The notes: generated by a model from the sequence alone, not told the origin. A DNA stretch of 64,000 nucleotides from Sphaerimonospora thailandensis (GCF_016863115.1 NZ_BOOG01000010.1:1-64000); one strand, 5' to 3'. Positions 31,101 through 40,883 are shown, counted from the first letter of the stretch. Numbers and translations: made by a program.

Positions 31101-31667
31101 TCAGAAGCCGCCGAGCCCCTCGCCGAACCGCGGGAACCTGTTGAACGGCAGAGTCGGCTGGATCACCCGCTGCTGGGTCGGCTGGACCGCGACCGGCTGG
31201 ATCACCCGCTCACGCTGGACCGGCTGGATCACCCGCTCACGCTGGACCGGCTGAACGAGCACGGGTTGGTTCACCCCACGGTTCCGCTGGAGCGGGTGCT
31301 CGTTGATGTTCCGGTTGTTGCCGAACGCGTTGTTGCCGCCGAACATCGCGCGGTTGTTCCACCAGTTGTTGAGGAACTGCTTGTCGTCCCGGTTGTCCTT
31401 CTGCTGGAACCCGAGCACGACGTCCTTCACGGCCATGCCGAGCGCTTCGCGACCGTTCCGGTTGTCGGCCCTGCCCAGCTGGTTCCACCAGTTGTTCTGC
31501 GGAGAGAACCAGTGGTTGTTGTGCATGTAGTCGTTGTTGTTGTTGATGAGGCGGTTGTTGTCCGGGCCGGTGCTGGCCCCGGCGGCGGTGGCCCCCAGGG
31601 CCACGATGCCACCGGCGAGCGCGGTGCCGAGCGCCAGCCCTGCGATAACCTTCGCGAACATCGTCAT
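31101..31667 (-). CDS. Secreted Asn-rich protein of unknown function
   Basis: A 188-residue protein with a clear signal peptide (FAKVIAGLALGTALAGGIVALGATAAGAS), then an Asn/Trp-rich body (NNRLINNNNDYMHNNHWF, NNWWNNRAMFGGNNAFGNNRN) and a C-terminal repeat region with VIQPVQRER units. The 27-bp unit coding for QPVQRERVI is duplicated exactly. It has no Cys and no known domain; low-complexity Asn/Gln-rich secreted proteins in actinomycetes may be surface or aggregate-forming, but that is speculation. The ATG has GGGGGA 8 nt upstream. A 400-bp AT-rich leader region lies upstream. Confidence 0.75.
   Translation of the reverse strand: MTMFAKVIAGLALGTALAGGIVALGATAAGASTGPDNNRLINNNNDYMHNNHWFSPQNNWWNQLGRADNRNGREALGMAVKDVVLGFQQKDNRDDKQFLNNWWNNRAMFGGNNAFGNNRNINEHPLQRNRGVNQPVLVQPVQRERVIQPVQRERVIQPVAVQPTQQRVIQPTLPFNRFPRFGEGLGGF
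31197..31250. repeat. 27-bp tandem duplication inside the Asn-rich gene
   Basis: Two perfect head-to-tail 27-bp copies (31197-31223 and 31224-31250) encode the repeated QPVQRERVI. Confidence 0.9.
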
Positions 31668-32000
31668 ATTGTTGTTCCCCCGTTCTGTGATTTTTCCCGA
31701 GACATCAATCCCGAATATATGGATGAATGCCCTCGCAGTCTATTGTCGGTTACCTTTCCTGTGCATGTTGATTTCCAGCTGGATGCGACCATAAACAGCC
31801 ACCTGCAGCTTTTAGGCTGGCATTATCGCTTTATAGATGCCTTCATGCAATAAACACCCCTATTGTAGTAATATGTCCGTTTTATCCATGCGGACAAATC
31901 GGACCGGCGTCGGCCGCGAAGACAACTGCGGGGCATCTCACACCGGCGACCACAGAACCGGGACATATGCTGACTAAATAGCATGAATATGGAACAAAGA
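31668..32000. other. AT-rich intergenic region
   Basis: About 46% GC in the central 120 bases by direct count, far below the surroundings. I find no protein-coding frame of quality. It contains short inverted repeats such as GTCCG...CGGAC (about 31889-31910). It is a likely promoter or leader region of the Asn-rich secreted gene, or foreign DNA. Confidence 0.5.
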
Positions 32001-32027
32001 ACCCGGGGCCGGTCCCCGGCCCCGGGT
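32001..32027 (-). terminator. Terminator of the oxidase/dehydrogenase operon
   Basis: A perfect 12-bp GC stem (ACCCGGGGCCGG and complement, loop TCC) followed on the minus strand by TTCTTTGTTCC, a classical intrinsic terminator 45 bp after the aldehyde dehydrogenase gene. Confidence 0.85.
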
Positions 32028-32072
32028 CGAATGGTCAGTATGGGAACTGTCGTCTGGTCAGTGAGGACTTCG

Positions 32073-33470
32073 TCAGGCGGGACGGAAGGAGTCACGTGCC
32101 GCCGGCGCCGCATGCTTGATCATGAGGTGCCGGGTGACCGAGTATTCCCGCACCGCCTCCTGGCTCATGTCCTTACCGAAACCGCTGCCCTTGACCCCGC
32201 CGTGCGGCGCCTCCGAGGCGATGGGCAGGTGGTCGTTAACCCAGGTCACGCCCACGTCCAGCCGATGGGACACGCGCAGCGCCCGGGAGACGTCGCTCGA
32301 CCAGACCGACGAGGCGAGGCCGTACGGCGTGCCGTTGGCGAGGCTGACCGCCTCGTCCTCGCCGTCGAACGGCATGGCCACCAGCACCGGGCCGAAGATC
32401 TCGCCCTGGACGACCTCGCTCGACTGATCGACATCGGCGATGAGCGTCGGTGTGTAGTAGAAACCGGGCCCGTCCATCGGCGCGCCACCGCAGACGATCC
32501 GGCCGGACGCCCGGGACACGAAGCCGTGCACCCGCTCGCGGTGGGCCGCCGAGATCAGCGGGCCGATGTCGGAGTCGGCGGCCCAGGGGTCGCCCGGCCG
32601 CACCCGCGCCAGTGTCTCGCGCAGCGCCTCCACCGCCTCGGCGTACCGGGGCCTCTCGATGTAGACGCGGGTGGCGGCGGTGCAGTCCTGGCCCGTGTTG
32701 TAGGTGGCCCCCATCACGACCCCGGCCGCCATCTCCTCGAGTGACGCGTCGGCGAAGACCAGCGCCGGGGCCTTGCCGCCCAGTTCCAGGTGGACCCGCT
32801 TGAGCCCGTCGACCGCGCCCCGCATGACCGCGCGGCCGGTCTCGGTCGATCCGGTGACGCTGACCATGTCCACGCCCGGATCGGTGACAAGCGTCCGGCC
32901 CACCTCGGCTCCTCCGGTCACCACCCGCAGCAGCCCCTCCGGTGCGCCCGCCTTGGCGAACAGCTCTGCCAACCGCAGGGTGCTGCGTGGCGTGGTCGGC
33001 GCCGGCTTGATGACGACGGCATTGCCGCCGGCGATCGCCGGTCCGATCTTCCAGACCGCCATGACGAACGGGAAGTTCCACGGCGCGATCGAGCCGACGA
33101 CCCCGACCGGTCGCCTGACCAGCACCGAGGTGTAACCAGGGCTGAAAACGCCGGCCCCGGTCCCCTCGAGCGACCTGGCCGCCCCGGCGAAGAAGCGCAG
33201 GTTGTCGGCGGCGAACGGCAGTTCGCCGTCCCGGAACACCGCCGCCGGTTTGCCGGTCTCCTCGACCTCGAGCCGGGTCAGCTCCTCTGCGTCCTGCTCG
33301 ACCAGGTCGGCCAGGCGCAGCAGCACCCGTGCCCGCTCCCCCGGCGTCGTCTCGCGCCATTGCTCGTACGCCTCCCGGGCCGCCCGTACGGCTGCCGCCA
33401 CGCCCTCCGCGGTCGTTTCCGGCACCTCGCCGAGCACGCGCCCGTCGGCGGGATTGATCAAAGTGGCCAT
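32073..33470 (-). CDS. Aldehyde dehydrogenase, gamma-aminobutyraldehyde type
   Basis: NAD(P)-dependent dehydrogenase of 465 residues, closest in character to gamma-aminobutyraldehyde dehydrogenases of putrescine catabolism. It shows APWNFPFVMAVWKIGPAIAGGNAVVIKPA (cofactor binding), SVTGSTETG, the general base Glu in LELGGKAP and the nucleophile Cys in NTGQDCTAATR. GGGGAG is 4 nt before the ATG. Its position after a DAO-type amine oxidase and beside a PotABCD-like transporter supports oxidation of an aminoaldehyde to an amino acid such as GABA. A 105-bp gap with two 19-bp direct repeats separates it from the oxidase. Confidence 0.9.
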   Translation of the reverse strand: MATLINPADGRVLGEVPETTAEGVAAAVRAAREAYEQWRETTPGERARVLLRLADLVEQDAEELTRLEVEETGKPAAVFRDGELPFAADNLRFFAGAARSLEGTGAGVFSPGYTSVLVRRPVGVVGSIAPWNFPFVMAVWKIGPAIAGGNAVVIKPAPTTPRSTLRLAELFAKAGAPEGLLRVVTGGAEVGRTLVTDPGVDMVSVTGSTETGRAVMRGAVDGLKRVHLELGGKAPALVFADASLEEMAAGVVMGATYNTGQDCTAATRVYIERPRYAEAVEALRETLARVRPGDPWAADSDIGPLISAAHRERVHGFVSRASGRIVCGGAPMDGPGFYYTPTLIADVDQSSEVVQGEIFGPVLVAMPFDGEDEAVSLANGTPYGLASSVWSSDVSRALRVSHRLDVGVTWVNDHLPIASEAPHGGVKGSGFGKDMSQEAVREYSVTRHLMIKHAAPAARDSFRPA

Positions 33471-33495
33471 GCGACTCCCCTGTCGTCCGTACCTT

Positions 33496-33533
33496 GTTCC
33501 TCTGGATAGGCGGCGTTCCTCTGGGTGGGCGGC
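33496..33533. repeat. Tandem 19-bp direct repeats upstream of the dehydrogenase gene
   Basis: GTTCCTCTGGATAGGCGGC (33496-33514) is repeated as GTTCCTCTGGGTGGGCGGC (33515-33533) with two changes. It lies in the untranslated space 25-65 bp upstream of the gene and could be a regulator site. Confidence 0.6.
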
Positions 33534-33575
33534 GCTTCCCGCGAGCAGCGGATGCCGGGAAGCGCGGCGGGTGGT

Positions 33576-34967
33576 TCAGCTGTCGAAGCCGACACCGAAG
33601 CGGTCCAGGAGACGTAGCCAGGGACCGCGGCGGCCTTCGTTGTCGTCGGCTCGGGCCAGCGCCCGGCGGGTGACCTCCACCACCGGCCAGCGCAGCGGCT
33701 CCGGCGGGAACGGCACCGGATGACGCCGGACCATTCGAAGCCGCGTCCAATCGGTGGACCGTCCGGCCAGCAGATCGAGGCCGACCAACGCGCCGAATCT
33801 CGACGCCCCGACGCCGAGGCCCGTGTAGCCGAGGGCATAGGCCACCCGTCCGCCCATGGCCGTACCGAAGAACGGGGTGAACCGGCTGGTCGAGTCGATC
33901 ATCCCGCCCCATCTGTGGGTGAAGCGAAGGCCGTGGAGCTGCGGGAACGTCTCGAAGAAGTGTACGGCGAGCCGCTTGTGCGTGGCGTCTCGCTGCTCGC
34001 TGCCCGAGCCGCCGAAGTTGTAGATCGCGTCGTATCCGCCCCAGAGGATGCGATCGTCCGCCGTGAGCCGGTAGTAGTGGAAGCGGTTCCCGGCGTCGGT
34101 CAGGCCCTGGCCCTGCGCCCAGCGGATCGAGGCGCGCTGGGCGGGTGACAGCGGCTCGGTGACGAGCACGTAATCCCAGACCGGCAGCACGAAGTTGCGC
34201 AGCCTGCGCAGGACCGCGGGGAAGGCGTTGGTGGCCAGCAGCACCTGCCCCGCGTACACCACGCCGCAGGCCGGCGGTCTCGATGTGGTGCGCATGGTCG
34301 CCTCGACGCCGGCCCCTGCCCGCGTCAACGCGGTCACCTCGGTGTCCTCGTGGATCGCGACGCCGAGACGTTCGGCGACCCGGGCCAGCCCCCAGGTGAG
34401 CGCGGCCGGGTCCACGAGGCCGCCCGCGCCGCGCAGGCGAAGCCCCCCGAGATAGGTGGGCGAGTCGACGTCGGCTCGCATCTCGTCACGGTCCAGGAAC
34501 ACCGCGTCCTCGCCGTGCTCGCGGTGCAGTTTCTCGGCCCGCCTCAGCTCCGCCACCTGGTACGGCTCGACCGCCACCGTGGTCTTGCCGACCAACCGGA
34601 GGTCGGCGTCGATGCCGTGGTGCGCCAGGAAGTCCGCGACGGCCGCGAGATTGGCCCGGCCGAGCGTGAGCAGCGTCCCGATCTCCGAAGGCCACCGGCG
34701 CGATCCGTGGGCGAGGCCGTGGGTCAGCGAGTCGGAGATGAATCCGCCGTTTCGGCCGCTCGCGCCGTAGGCGATCGACCGGCGCTCGACGAGGACGACG
34801 TCGCAGGCGGGATTCTCCTGCTTGGCCAGCACGGCGGCCCACAGACCGGTGAGACCGCCGCCGACGATCAGCAGGTCGGCCGTCGTGCGAGTGCGCGGCG
34901 GCTCCCAGGGACCGGGCGCCCCGGGCCTGTCGGTCCAGAAGACCCGGGGCGCGGCATCCTTGATCAC
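33576..34967 (-). CDS. FAD-dependent amine oxidoreductase (DAO family, PuuB-like)
   Basis: A 463-residue flavoprotein of the D-amino-acid-oxidase superfamily. The FAD motif DLLIVGGGLTGLWAAVLAKQ is at about 31-50, then RRSIAYGASGRNGGFISD and the C-terminal GGRVAYALGYTGLGVGASRFGA. This type includes gamma-glutamylputrescine oxidase and related oxidases that release an aldehyde, ammonia and H2O2. It starts at GTG 34967, overlapping the glycosyltransferase stop by GTGA, and is followed by the aldehyde dehydrogenase. The expected role is oxidation of an amine that enters through the neighbouring transporter; the true substrate is not proven. Confidence 0.88.
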   Translation of the reverse strand: MIKDAAPRVFWTDRPGAPGPWEPPRTRTTADLLIVGGGLTGLWAAVLAKQENPACDVVLVERRSIAYGASGRNGGFISDSLTHGLAHGSRRWPSEIGTLLTLGRANLAAVADFLAHHGIDADLRLVGKTTVAVEPYQVAELRRAEKLHREHGEDAVFLDRDEMRADVDSPTYLGGLRLRGAGGLVDPAALTWGLARVAERLGVAIHEDTEVTALTRAGAGVEATMRTTSRPPACGVVYAGQVLLATNAFPAVLRRLRNFVLPVWDYVLVTEPLSPAQRASIRWAQGQGLTDAGNRFHYYRLTADDRILWGGYDAIYNFGGSGSEQRDATHKRLAVHFFETFPQLHGLRFTHRWGGMIDSTSRFTPFFGTAMGGRVAYALGYTGLGVGASRFGALVGLDLLAGRSTDWTRLRMVRRHPVPFPPEPLRWPVVEVTRRALARADDNEGRRGPWLRLLDRFGVGFDS

Positions 34968-36238
34968 TTCGCGGCGATCTTCTCGATCACGTCGGCGGCG
35001 GCGCGTAGGCCGTCACGACCGCGGATCTCCTCTCCCGCCGCCGCCAGGCGGGCCCGTAGCTCGGTGTCGGCGAGCAGCCGGTCGATGGCCCCGGTCAGTT
35101 CCTCGTCTGCGAAGCCGTAGGTGTCGAGGCGGACACCGAGGCCGGTCTCGTCGATCCGCTGCGCGTTGTCGTACTGGTCCCAGAAGATCGGCAGCACGAT
35201 CATGGGCTTGCCGAAGTGCAACGCCTCGGTGGTCGTGTTGTTGCCGCCATGCGTGATCACCAGGTCGACCATGGGGATGATCTTCGTCTGCGGCACGAAC
35301 TCGGCGCCCCACATGTTCGGCGCGAGCTCGATCTCCTCGTGCAGCGGGCCCTTGGAGACGATGTAGCGGTGCGGCGTCCGGCCGAGCACGGAGATCACCC
35401 GGCGCATGAGCTCCAGGTCGGCCGAGCCGAGCGAGCCGAGTGAGAAGTAGATCAGCGAGCCGTCGCCGGGGATGTCCGGGAGCGTGAACTCCTCTTCGGT
35501 CTCCCGTACGGACGAGTCCACCCGGGTCCAGGAGTCGTCCAGCGGCCGGTCGGCGACGTAATCGATGATCTCGGGATAGACGTAGAGGTTAGCGTTGCCC
35601 TCGTGGACGAACTCGAGATCCCGCAGCGGCGGCGCCCCCTGCTCGACGACCCACTCGTTGAAGGCCGTCCACATCTCCCGGTGGGTCCTGTCGTACTCGG
35701 CGCGGAACTCCGCCCAGCCGGTGCCGCCCGCCGGCAGCCCGGAGAAGGGCGGCGCGATGCCCGGCCCCTTCACCTCCAGCGGGTTGCACGACACGATCCG
35801 GACGAACGGCACGCCGGCCGTCATGAGGGCCGGGAAGGCGAGGACGTTGTCCTCGACGACGACGTCCGGGCGGACCCGCTCGATGATCTCCTTGAGCCGC
35901 GGCTCGCAGTACTTGGCGCCGTCGATGAGCGCCTGCCAGATCGGCTTGATCACCGTCTCGAGCTGCGCCAGGGTGCTCTTGCGGTACTCCGGCGCGGTGT
36001 CGCGGATGAAGTCCTTCCAGAACTGGCCGGGGTCCTGCTCCTCCTCGGCCGGCGGCTCGAGGTCGACCAGGTCCTCCTCGAAGCCCAGCGCCTCCAGCTT
36101 CCCCTTCCACGACGTCTCGGCCGCGAACACCACCCGGTGGCCGCGGCGGCGCAGGACATCGCCGATGCCGATGCAGTTGTTGGTCGGCCCGTAGGCGCTC
36201 TCCGGCATGAACAGGATCGTCAGCGGCTTGTCCGTCAT
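34964..36238 (-). CDS. GT1-type glycosyltransferase (MGT/UGT-like)
   Basis: A 424-residue GT-B enzyme. The N-terminal acceptor domain starts LTILFMPESAYGPTNNCIGIGDVLRRRGHRVVFAAE. The C-terminal sugar-nucleotide domain has FSLGSLGS, then FVPQTKIIPMVDLVITHGGNNTTTEALHFGKPMIVLPIFWDQYDNAQRI, the complete GT1 donor-binding signature. ATG 36238 has GAGGAG 7 nt upstream. It is the first gene of the operon and its stop overlaps the amine-oxidase start, so glycosyl transfer and amine oxidation are produced together. This is unusual for an amine catabolic locus. A TetR operator lies 24 bp upstream. Confidence 0.9.
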   Translation of the reverse strand: MTDKPLTILFMPESAYGPTNNCIGIGDVLRRRGHRVVFAAETSWKGKLEALGFEEDLVDLEPPAEEEQDPGQFWKDFIRDTAPEYRKSTLAQLETVIKPIWQALIDGAKYCEPRLKEIIERVRPDVVVEDNVLAFPALMTAGVPFVRIVSCNPLEVKGPGIAPPFSGLPAGGTGWAEFRAEYDRTHREMWTAFNEWVVEQGAPPLRDLEFVHEGNANLYVYPEIIDYVADRPLDDSWTRVDSSVRETEEEFTLPDIPGDGSLIYFSLGSLGSADLELMRRVISVLGRTPHRYIVSKGPLHEEIELAPNMWGAEFVPQTKIIPMVDLVITHGGNNTTTEALHFGKPMIVLPIFWDQYDNAQRIDETGLGVRLDTYGFADEELTGAIDRLLADTELRARLAAAGEEIRGRDGLRAAADVIEKIAAK

Positions 36239-36261
36239 CTGGGGACTCCTCGGAACTCTAG

Positions 36262-36277
36262 TTGAACCGAGATTCAA
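36262..36277. promoter_or_regulatory. TetR operator O1
   Basis: TTGAA-CCGAGA-TTCAA is an inverted repeat between the divergent glycosyltransferase and tetR genes. A closely matching site (TTGAA-TCTAAA-TTCAG) is at 40916-40931. Twelve of 16 positions agree, and both are preceded by G. Confidence 0.65.
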
Positions 36278-36344
36278 ATACGAGACTGGCAGAACCGTCA
36301 AGAGCTGGGAGATTATGTTGTCTCATCAGATGAAGCGGAGTGGA

Positions 36345-36962
36345 ATGAGTCAGCGCAAGAGCAAGGCGGACCGGCGGCTCGACCTCATCGACGCGGCTCG
36401 GCGGGCGATGATCCAGCACGGCACGGAGGGCGTCCACCTCAACCAGATCGCCGAGGAGGCGGGCCTCACCTCCGGCGCTGTGCTGTACCACTACCCGAAC
36501 CTGCGCGACCTTCTGATCGAGGCCCATCAGGCCGGGATGGAGCGCTTCTACGAGCGACGGGTCAAGAAGATCAGCGGCATCGCCGACCCCGCGCAGAAGC
36601 TCATCGTCACGATCCGGTCCGGGCTGCCCGAAGGGCCCGACGACGCCGGCGTCCGGCTGCTGTGCGAGCTCGGCGGCGCGGCCGGACGCAACCGCGTGTA
36701 CGCCACCCTGCTGACCACGCTGTTCGACCGGCAGGTGTCGATGTACCAGACGATCCTGGAGACGGGCGCCGCCCACGGCGTCTTCACGCTGGCGCAGGAC
36801 TCCGAGATCATCGCCCGCAACCTCGTGGCGCTGGAGGACGCGTACGGCTACCGCATCATCGCCCGGCACCACTCCATCGACCCGGAGAAGGCCGTCGAGC
36901 TCATCCTCGACCACGCCCGCCTGGCCACCGGCAACCCCCTCAAGCCCACCACCCGCCGCTAG
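36345..36962 (+). CDS. TetR/BetI-like regulator of the amine locus
   Basis: A 205-residue TetR protein. The helix-turn-helix at about 12-60 reads LIDAARRAMIQHGTEGVHLNQIAEEAGLTSGAVLYHY, and the C-terminal domain resembles BetI-type regulators that sense small amines. I start at ATG 36345 with GGAG 4 nt upstream; ATG 36330 and 36315 are in frame. It is divergent from the glycosyltransferase-oxidase-dehydrogenase operon and convergent with potA. The shared operators O1 and O2 suggest it controls both operons; that is an inference. Confidence 0.9.
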   Translation: MSQRKSKADRRLDLIDAARRAMIQHGTEGVHLNQIAEEAGLTSGAVLYHYPNLRDLLIEAHQAGMERFYERRVKKISGIADPAQKLIVTIRSGLPEGPDDAGVRLLCELGGAAGRNRVYATLLTTLFDRQVSMYQTILETGAAHGVFTLAQDSEIIARNLVALEDAYGYRIIARHHSIDPEKAVELILDHARLATGNPLKPTTRR

Positions 36963-36976
36963 GCCCTCGTGAGGGC
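36963..36976. terminator. Small hairpin between tetR and potA
   Basis: GCCCTC-GT-GAGGGC directly follows the tetR stop codon and lies 18 bp from the potA stop; a weak bidirectional terminator is possible. Confidence 0.3.
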
Positions 36977-36994
36977 GGCGGAGCCAGGCCGGAG

Positions 36995-38076
<1,082 letters not shown>

Positions 38077-38080
<4 letters not shown>

Positions 38081-38862
38081 TTGAGTGCCTCGGTCAACCT
38101 GGTCATGCGCTGGGCGACGATGACCACGGTGAAGCTCACCGCGAGCAGCAGCGTCGCCAGCGCGTTGATCTCGGGGGTCACGCCGAACCGCACCATCGAG
38201 TAGATGACGATCGGCAGGGTCGGCTCGGACGGCGCGGCCGTGAAGAACGCGATCACGAACTCGTCGAGCGAGAGCGTGAAGGCGAGCAGCGCGCCCGCGA
38301 GGACGCCCGGAGCGAGCGTGGGCAGCGTCACCGTGAAGAACGTGGTGATCGGGGTCGCGCCGAGGTCCCGGGATGCCTCCTCCAGCGAGGTGTCCATGTG
38401 GCTGAGCCGCGCGCGTACGACCGCGGAAACGAACGCCATGCCGAAGACCGTGTGCGCGATCAGCACAGAGTGCAGGCCCAGCGTCATCTTGACCGCGGTG
38501 TAGAACACCAGGAGCCCGATGGCCAGGACCAGGTCGGGCAGGATCGCGGGCAGCGTCGAGAGCGCGTCGAGCAGCCGCGACCTCGTGTACCGCGCCAGGC
38601 CGACGGCGAGCAGCGTGCCGAGGACGGTCGACAGCACCGTCGCCCCGAACGCCACGATCAGGGTGTTGACCAGACCGCCGCGGATCGAGTCGTTCTCCGC
38701 GAGCCTGCCGTACCAGTCGAGTGAGAAGCCGCCCCACGTGTACGGCGTCTTCGCCCGGTTGAACGACATGATCACCAGCACGGCGATCGGGGCGTACAGG
38801 AACAGGTAGGTGAGCCAGAAGGGCAGCCGCAGCCAGCCCAGGCGGGCGGATCGGTCACGCAT
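38077..38862 (-). CDS. potC: ABC transporter permease, PotC-like
   Basis: A 261-residue inner-membrane permease with six predicted membrane helices (first LPFWLTYLFLYAPIAVLVIMSF). The coupling-helix EAA loop reads EEASRDLGATPITTFFTVTLPTLAPG. It starts inside the 3' end of potB (8-bp overlap) and is coupled to potA. It pairs with PotB to form the channel. Confidence 0.92.
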
Positions 38863-39724
38863 CGCGTCCCGCCCTCCGCGCCGCCCATGCCTGGGCGAAC
38901 AGCAGCAGTACGAGCACCGCGATCACGGCCAGCGCCAGCACCGAGCCGAACGGCCAGTCGCGGGCCTTGAGGAACTGGTCGCGGATGAGGTTGCCGACCA
39001 TGATGCGGCGGCCCCCGCCGAGCAGTTCGGGGATGACGAAGTTGCCCAGGCTCGGCACGAACACGAACACGCAGCCGGTCAGCACGCCCGGCAGCGACAG
39101 GGGAAGCGTCACCGACCAGAACGTCCTGGCGGGCCGCGCGCCCAGGTTCGCCGACGCCTCGCGCAGGCTCGGGTCCAGCCGCTCGATCGCCGAGTAGAGC
39201 GGGAGGATCATCAGCGGCAGGTAGGCGTACAGCAACCCGGCGACGATCGCGCCGTCGGTGTAGAGCAGTTCAACCGGGCCGAGGCCGAGCGCCTTCAGCC
39301 CGGAGTTGAGCATCCCCTCGGAGTTGAGCAGCACGATCCAGGCGTACGTCCTGATCAGGAAGTTCGTCCAGAACGGCAGCACGACCGCCACCAGGGCGAT
39401 GACCTTCCACTTCGCGGGCAGCTTGGCGATCATGTACGCCGTCGGATAGCCGAGCAGCAGCGCCAGCAGCGTTGTGATCACCGCGAGCTTCACCGAGCCG
39501 AACACGACGTCGAGGTAGAGCGGATCGGCGAGGCGGGTGAAGTTCTCCCCCGTCGGCTCGTGGACGACCCCGCCGAACCGGCCCCGCCGGAACACGGTGT
39601 AGCTCAGCACCAGCGCCAGCGGGACCAGCAGGAAGACGGTCAGGAAGCCGAACCCGGGGCCCAGCGTCACGAGCCGGCCCGCCGCCTTGCGTACGGCGGC
39701 GACGGGCGGTCCGGTACCCGTCAT
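38855..39724 (-). CDS. potB: ABC transporter permease, PotB-like
   Basis: A 289-residue permease with six membrane helices. The PotB-type periplasmic/TM segment VVLPFWTNFLIRTYAWIVLL is present, and the EAA loop is REASANLGARPARTFWSVTLPLSLPG. It starts in ATGA overlap with the potD stop codon, so the four transport genes form one tightly coupled operon. Confidence 0.92.
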   Translation of the reverse strand: MTGTGPPVAAVRKAAGRLVTLGPGFGFLTVFLLVPLALVLSYTVFRRGRFGGVVHEPTGENFTRLADPLYLDVVFGSVKLAVITTLLALLLGYPTAYMIAKLPAKWKVIALVAVVLPFWTNFLIRTYAWIVLLNSEGMLNSGLKALGLGPVELLYTDGAIVAGLLYAYLPLMILPLYSAIERLDPSLREASANLGARPARTFWSVTLPLSLPGVLTGCVFVFVPSLGNFVIPELLGGGRRIMVGNLIRDQFLKARDWPFGSVLALAVIAVLVLLLFAQAWAARRAGRDA

Positions 39725-40812
39725 TGCGCCGCCGAGACCTCGGTGGACAGGCGGGTGTACATGGTGGACGCCTCGCCGAGGTCGATCAGGCTCTCACCCT
39801 TGAGCAGCTCGGCGGGCGGCTGCGCCAGCGCCGGGTAGCTCTCGAGCAACTTGGGGTCGAGGGCGTCCATCGCCACCTTGTTGGGGATCTTGTACAGGAT
39901 GTTCTGCGCCACCCAGCCGTGGATCTCGGGGTCGAGGATGTAGTTGATGAAGGCGTGCGCCGCCTCCTTGTTCCTGGAGCTCTTGAGGATCACCATGGTG
40001 TCCGCCCACAGGTCGCTGCCCTCGGACGGCACCACGAACTTGATGTTCTTCTCCGCCGTCGGGCACCACCCGTCCCAGGCCTCGGCCATCGCGGCCTCGC
40101 CGGACTTGAGCCGGTCGCCGAACGTCGTGTCGTCGTAGGCCAGCAGGTCGGGCTTGACCTTCAGCAGCATCTGCTTGGCCTTGTCGAGCACGGCCTGGTC
40201 GGTGGTGTTGACCGATGCGCCGAGCAGCTTGAGCGCGGGCAGCGCCAGCCACCGCTCGGTGGTCATCATCGTGATCTTCTTCTTCAGCTCGGCCGGCGGG
40301 TTCAGCAGGTCGCTCCAGCTCGTCGGCGGGGTCTTGACGAGATCGCTGCGGTAGCACAGGCCGGTGGTGCCCCAGGTGTACGGCACCGAGAACGTGTTGC
40401 CCTTGTCGTAGGCGAGCTGGGCGGCCTCGGGGAAGAGGTTCTTGAGGTTCGGGATCAGGTCGGCGTGGAGCGGCTCCAGCAGGCCCTGGGCGTTCAGCGC
40501 CTGCGCGTACTGCCCCGACACGAACGCCACGTCGATGCCGCTGTCGCCGCCGGCGGTCAGCTTGGCCATGATGGTCTCGTTCGTGTCATGGATGGCGACC
40601 TTGGTGTCGAACCCGAGCTTCGCCTTCACCCGCTCCGGCAGGTCCTTCGGGCTGTATCCGTCCCAGATCGAGATCGTCAGGCTCTGCTTCGACAGATCCG
40701 CGTTGGCGTCGAGCGTCGCGGGCGCGGAGTCGGTGGTGGAGGCTCCGCCGCACGCGGTCAGAGTGAACGCCAGGCAGGCGGAGGCCACGGCGACGGGTGC
40801 GCGACGTGTCAT
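39721..40812 (-). CDS. potD: Polyamine-type substrate-binding lipoprotein
   Basis: A 363-residue lipoprotein with lipobox LTACGG (Cys about residue 21). The mature protein has the periplasmic-binding fold of PotD/PotF: ISIWDGYSPKDLPERV, VAFVSGQYAQALNAQGLLEPL, FSVPYTWGTTGLCYRSD and AEAWDGWCPTAEKNIKFVVPSEGSDLWADTMVI, which includes aromatic and acidic residues typical of amine binding. GGGAG is 7 nt before the ATG. It is the first gene of the transport operon and is divergent from a sugar-kinase-like gene, with operator O2 between them. Confidence 0.93.
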   Translation of the reverse strand: MTRRAPVAVASACLAFTLTACGGASTTDSAPATLDANADLSKQSLTISIWDGYSPKDLPERVKAKLGFDTKVAIHDTNETIMAKLTAGGDSGIDVAFVSGQYAQALNAQGLLEPLHADLIPNLKNLFPEAAQLAYDKGNTFSVPYTWGTTGLCYRSDLVKTPPTSWSDLLNPPAELKKKITMMTTERWLALPALKLLGASVNTTDQAVLDKAKQMLLKVKPDLLAYDDTTFGDRLKSGEAAMAEAWDGWCPTAEKNIKFVVPSEGSDLWADTMVILKSSRNKEAAHAFINYILDPEIHGWVAQNILYKIPNKVAMDALDPKLLESYPALAQPPAELLKGESLIDLGEASTMYTRLSTEVSAAQ

Positions 40813-40867
40813 GTGGGGACTCCCTTGGGACGAGGATGGCGGCCAGTGTTGCAGGACAGCTCAACGT

Positions 40868-40883
40868 AGACAAGACTTTGTCT
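40868..40883. promoter_or_regulatory. Second palindrome in the potD control region
   Basis: AGACAA-GACT-TTGTCT is a perfect 6-bp inverted repeat 56 bp upstream of potD. It differs from the TTGAA operators and may bind another regulator. Confidence 0.45.

Noticed and set aside
38081-38737. Apparent N-terminal extension of the potA frame by about 220 residues
   Set aside because: It overlaps potC out of frame and has no ABC-protein character; ATG 38080 overlaps the potC stop as expected in the operon.
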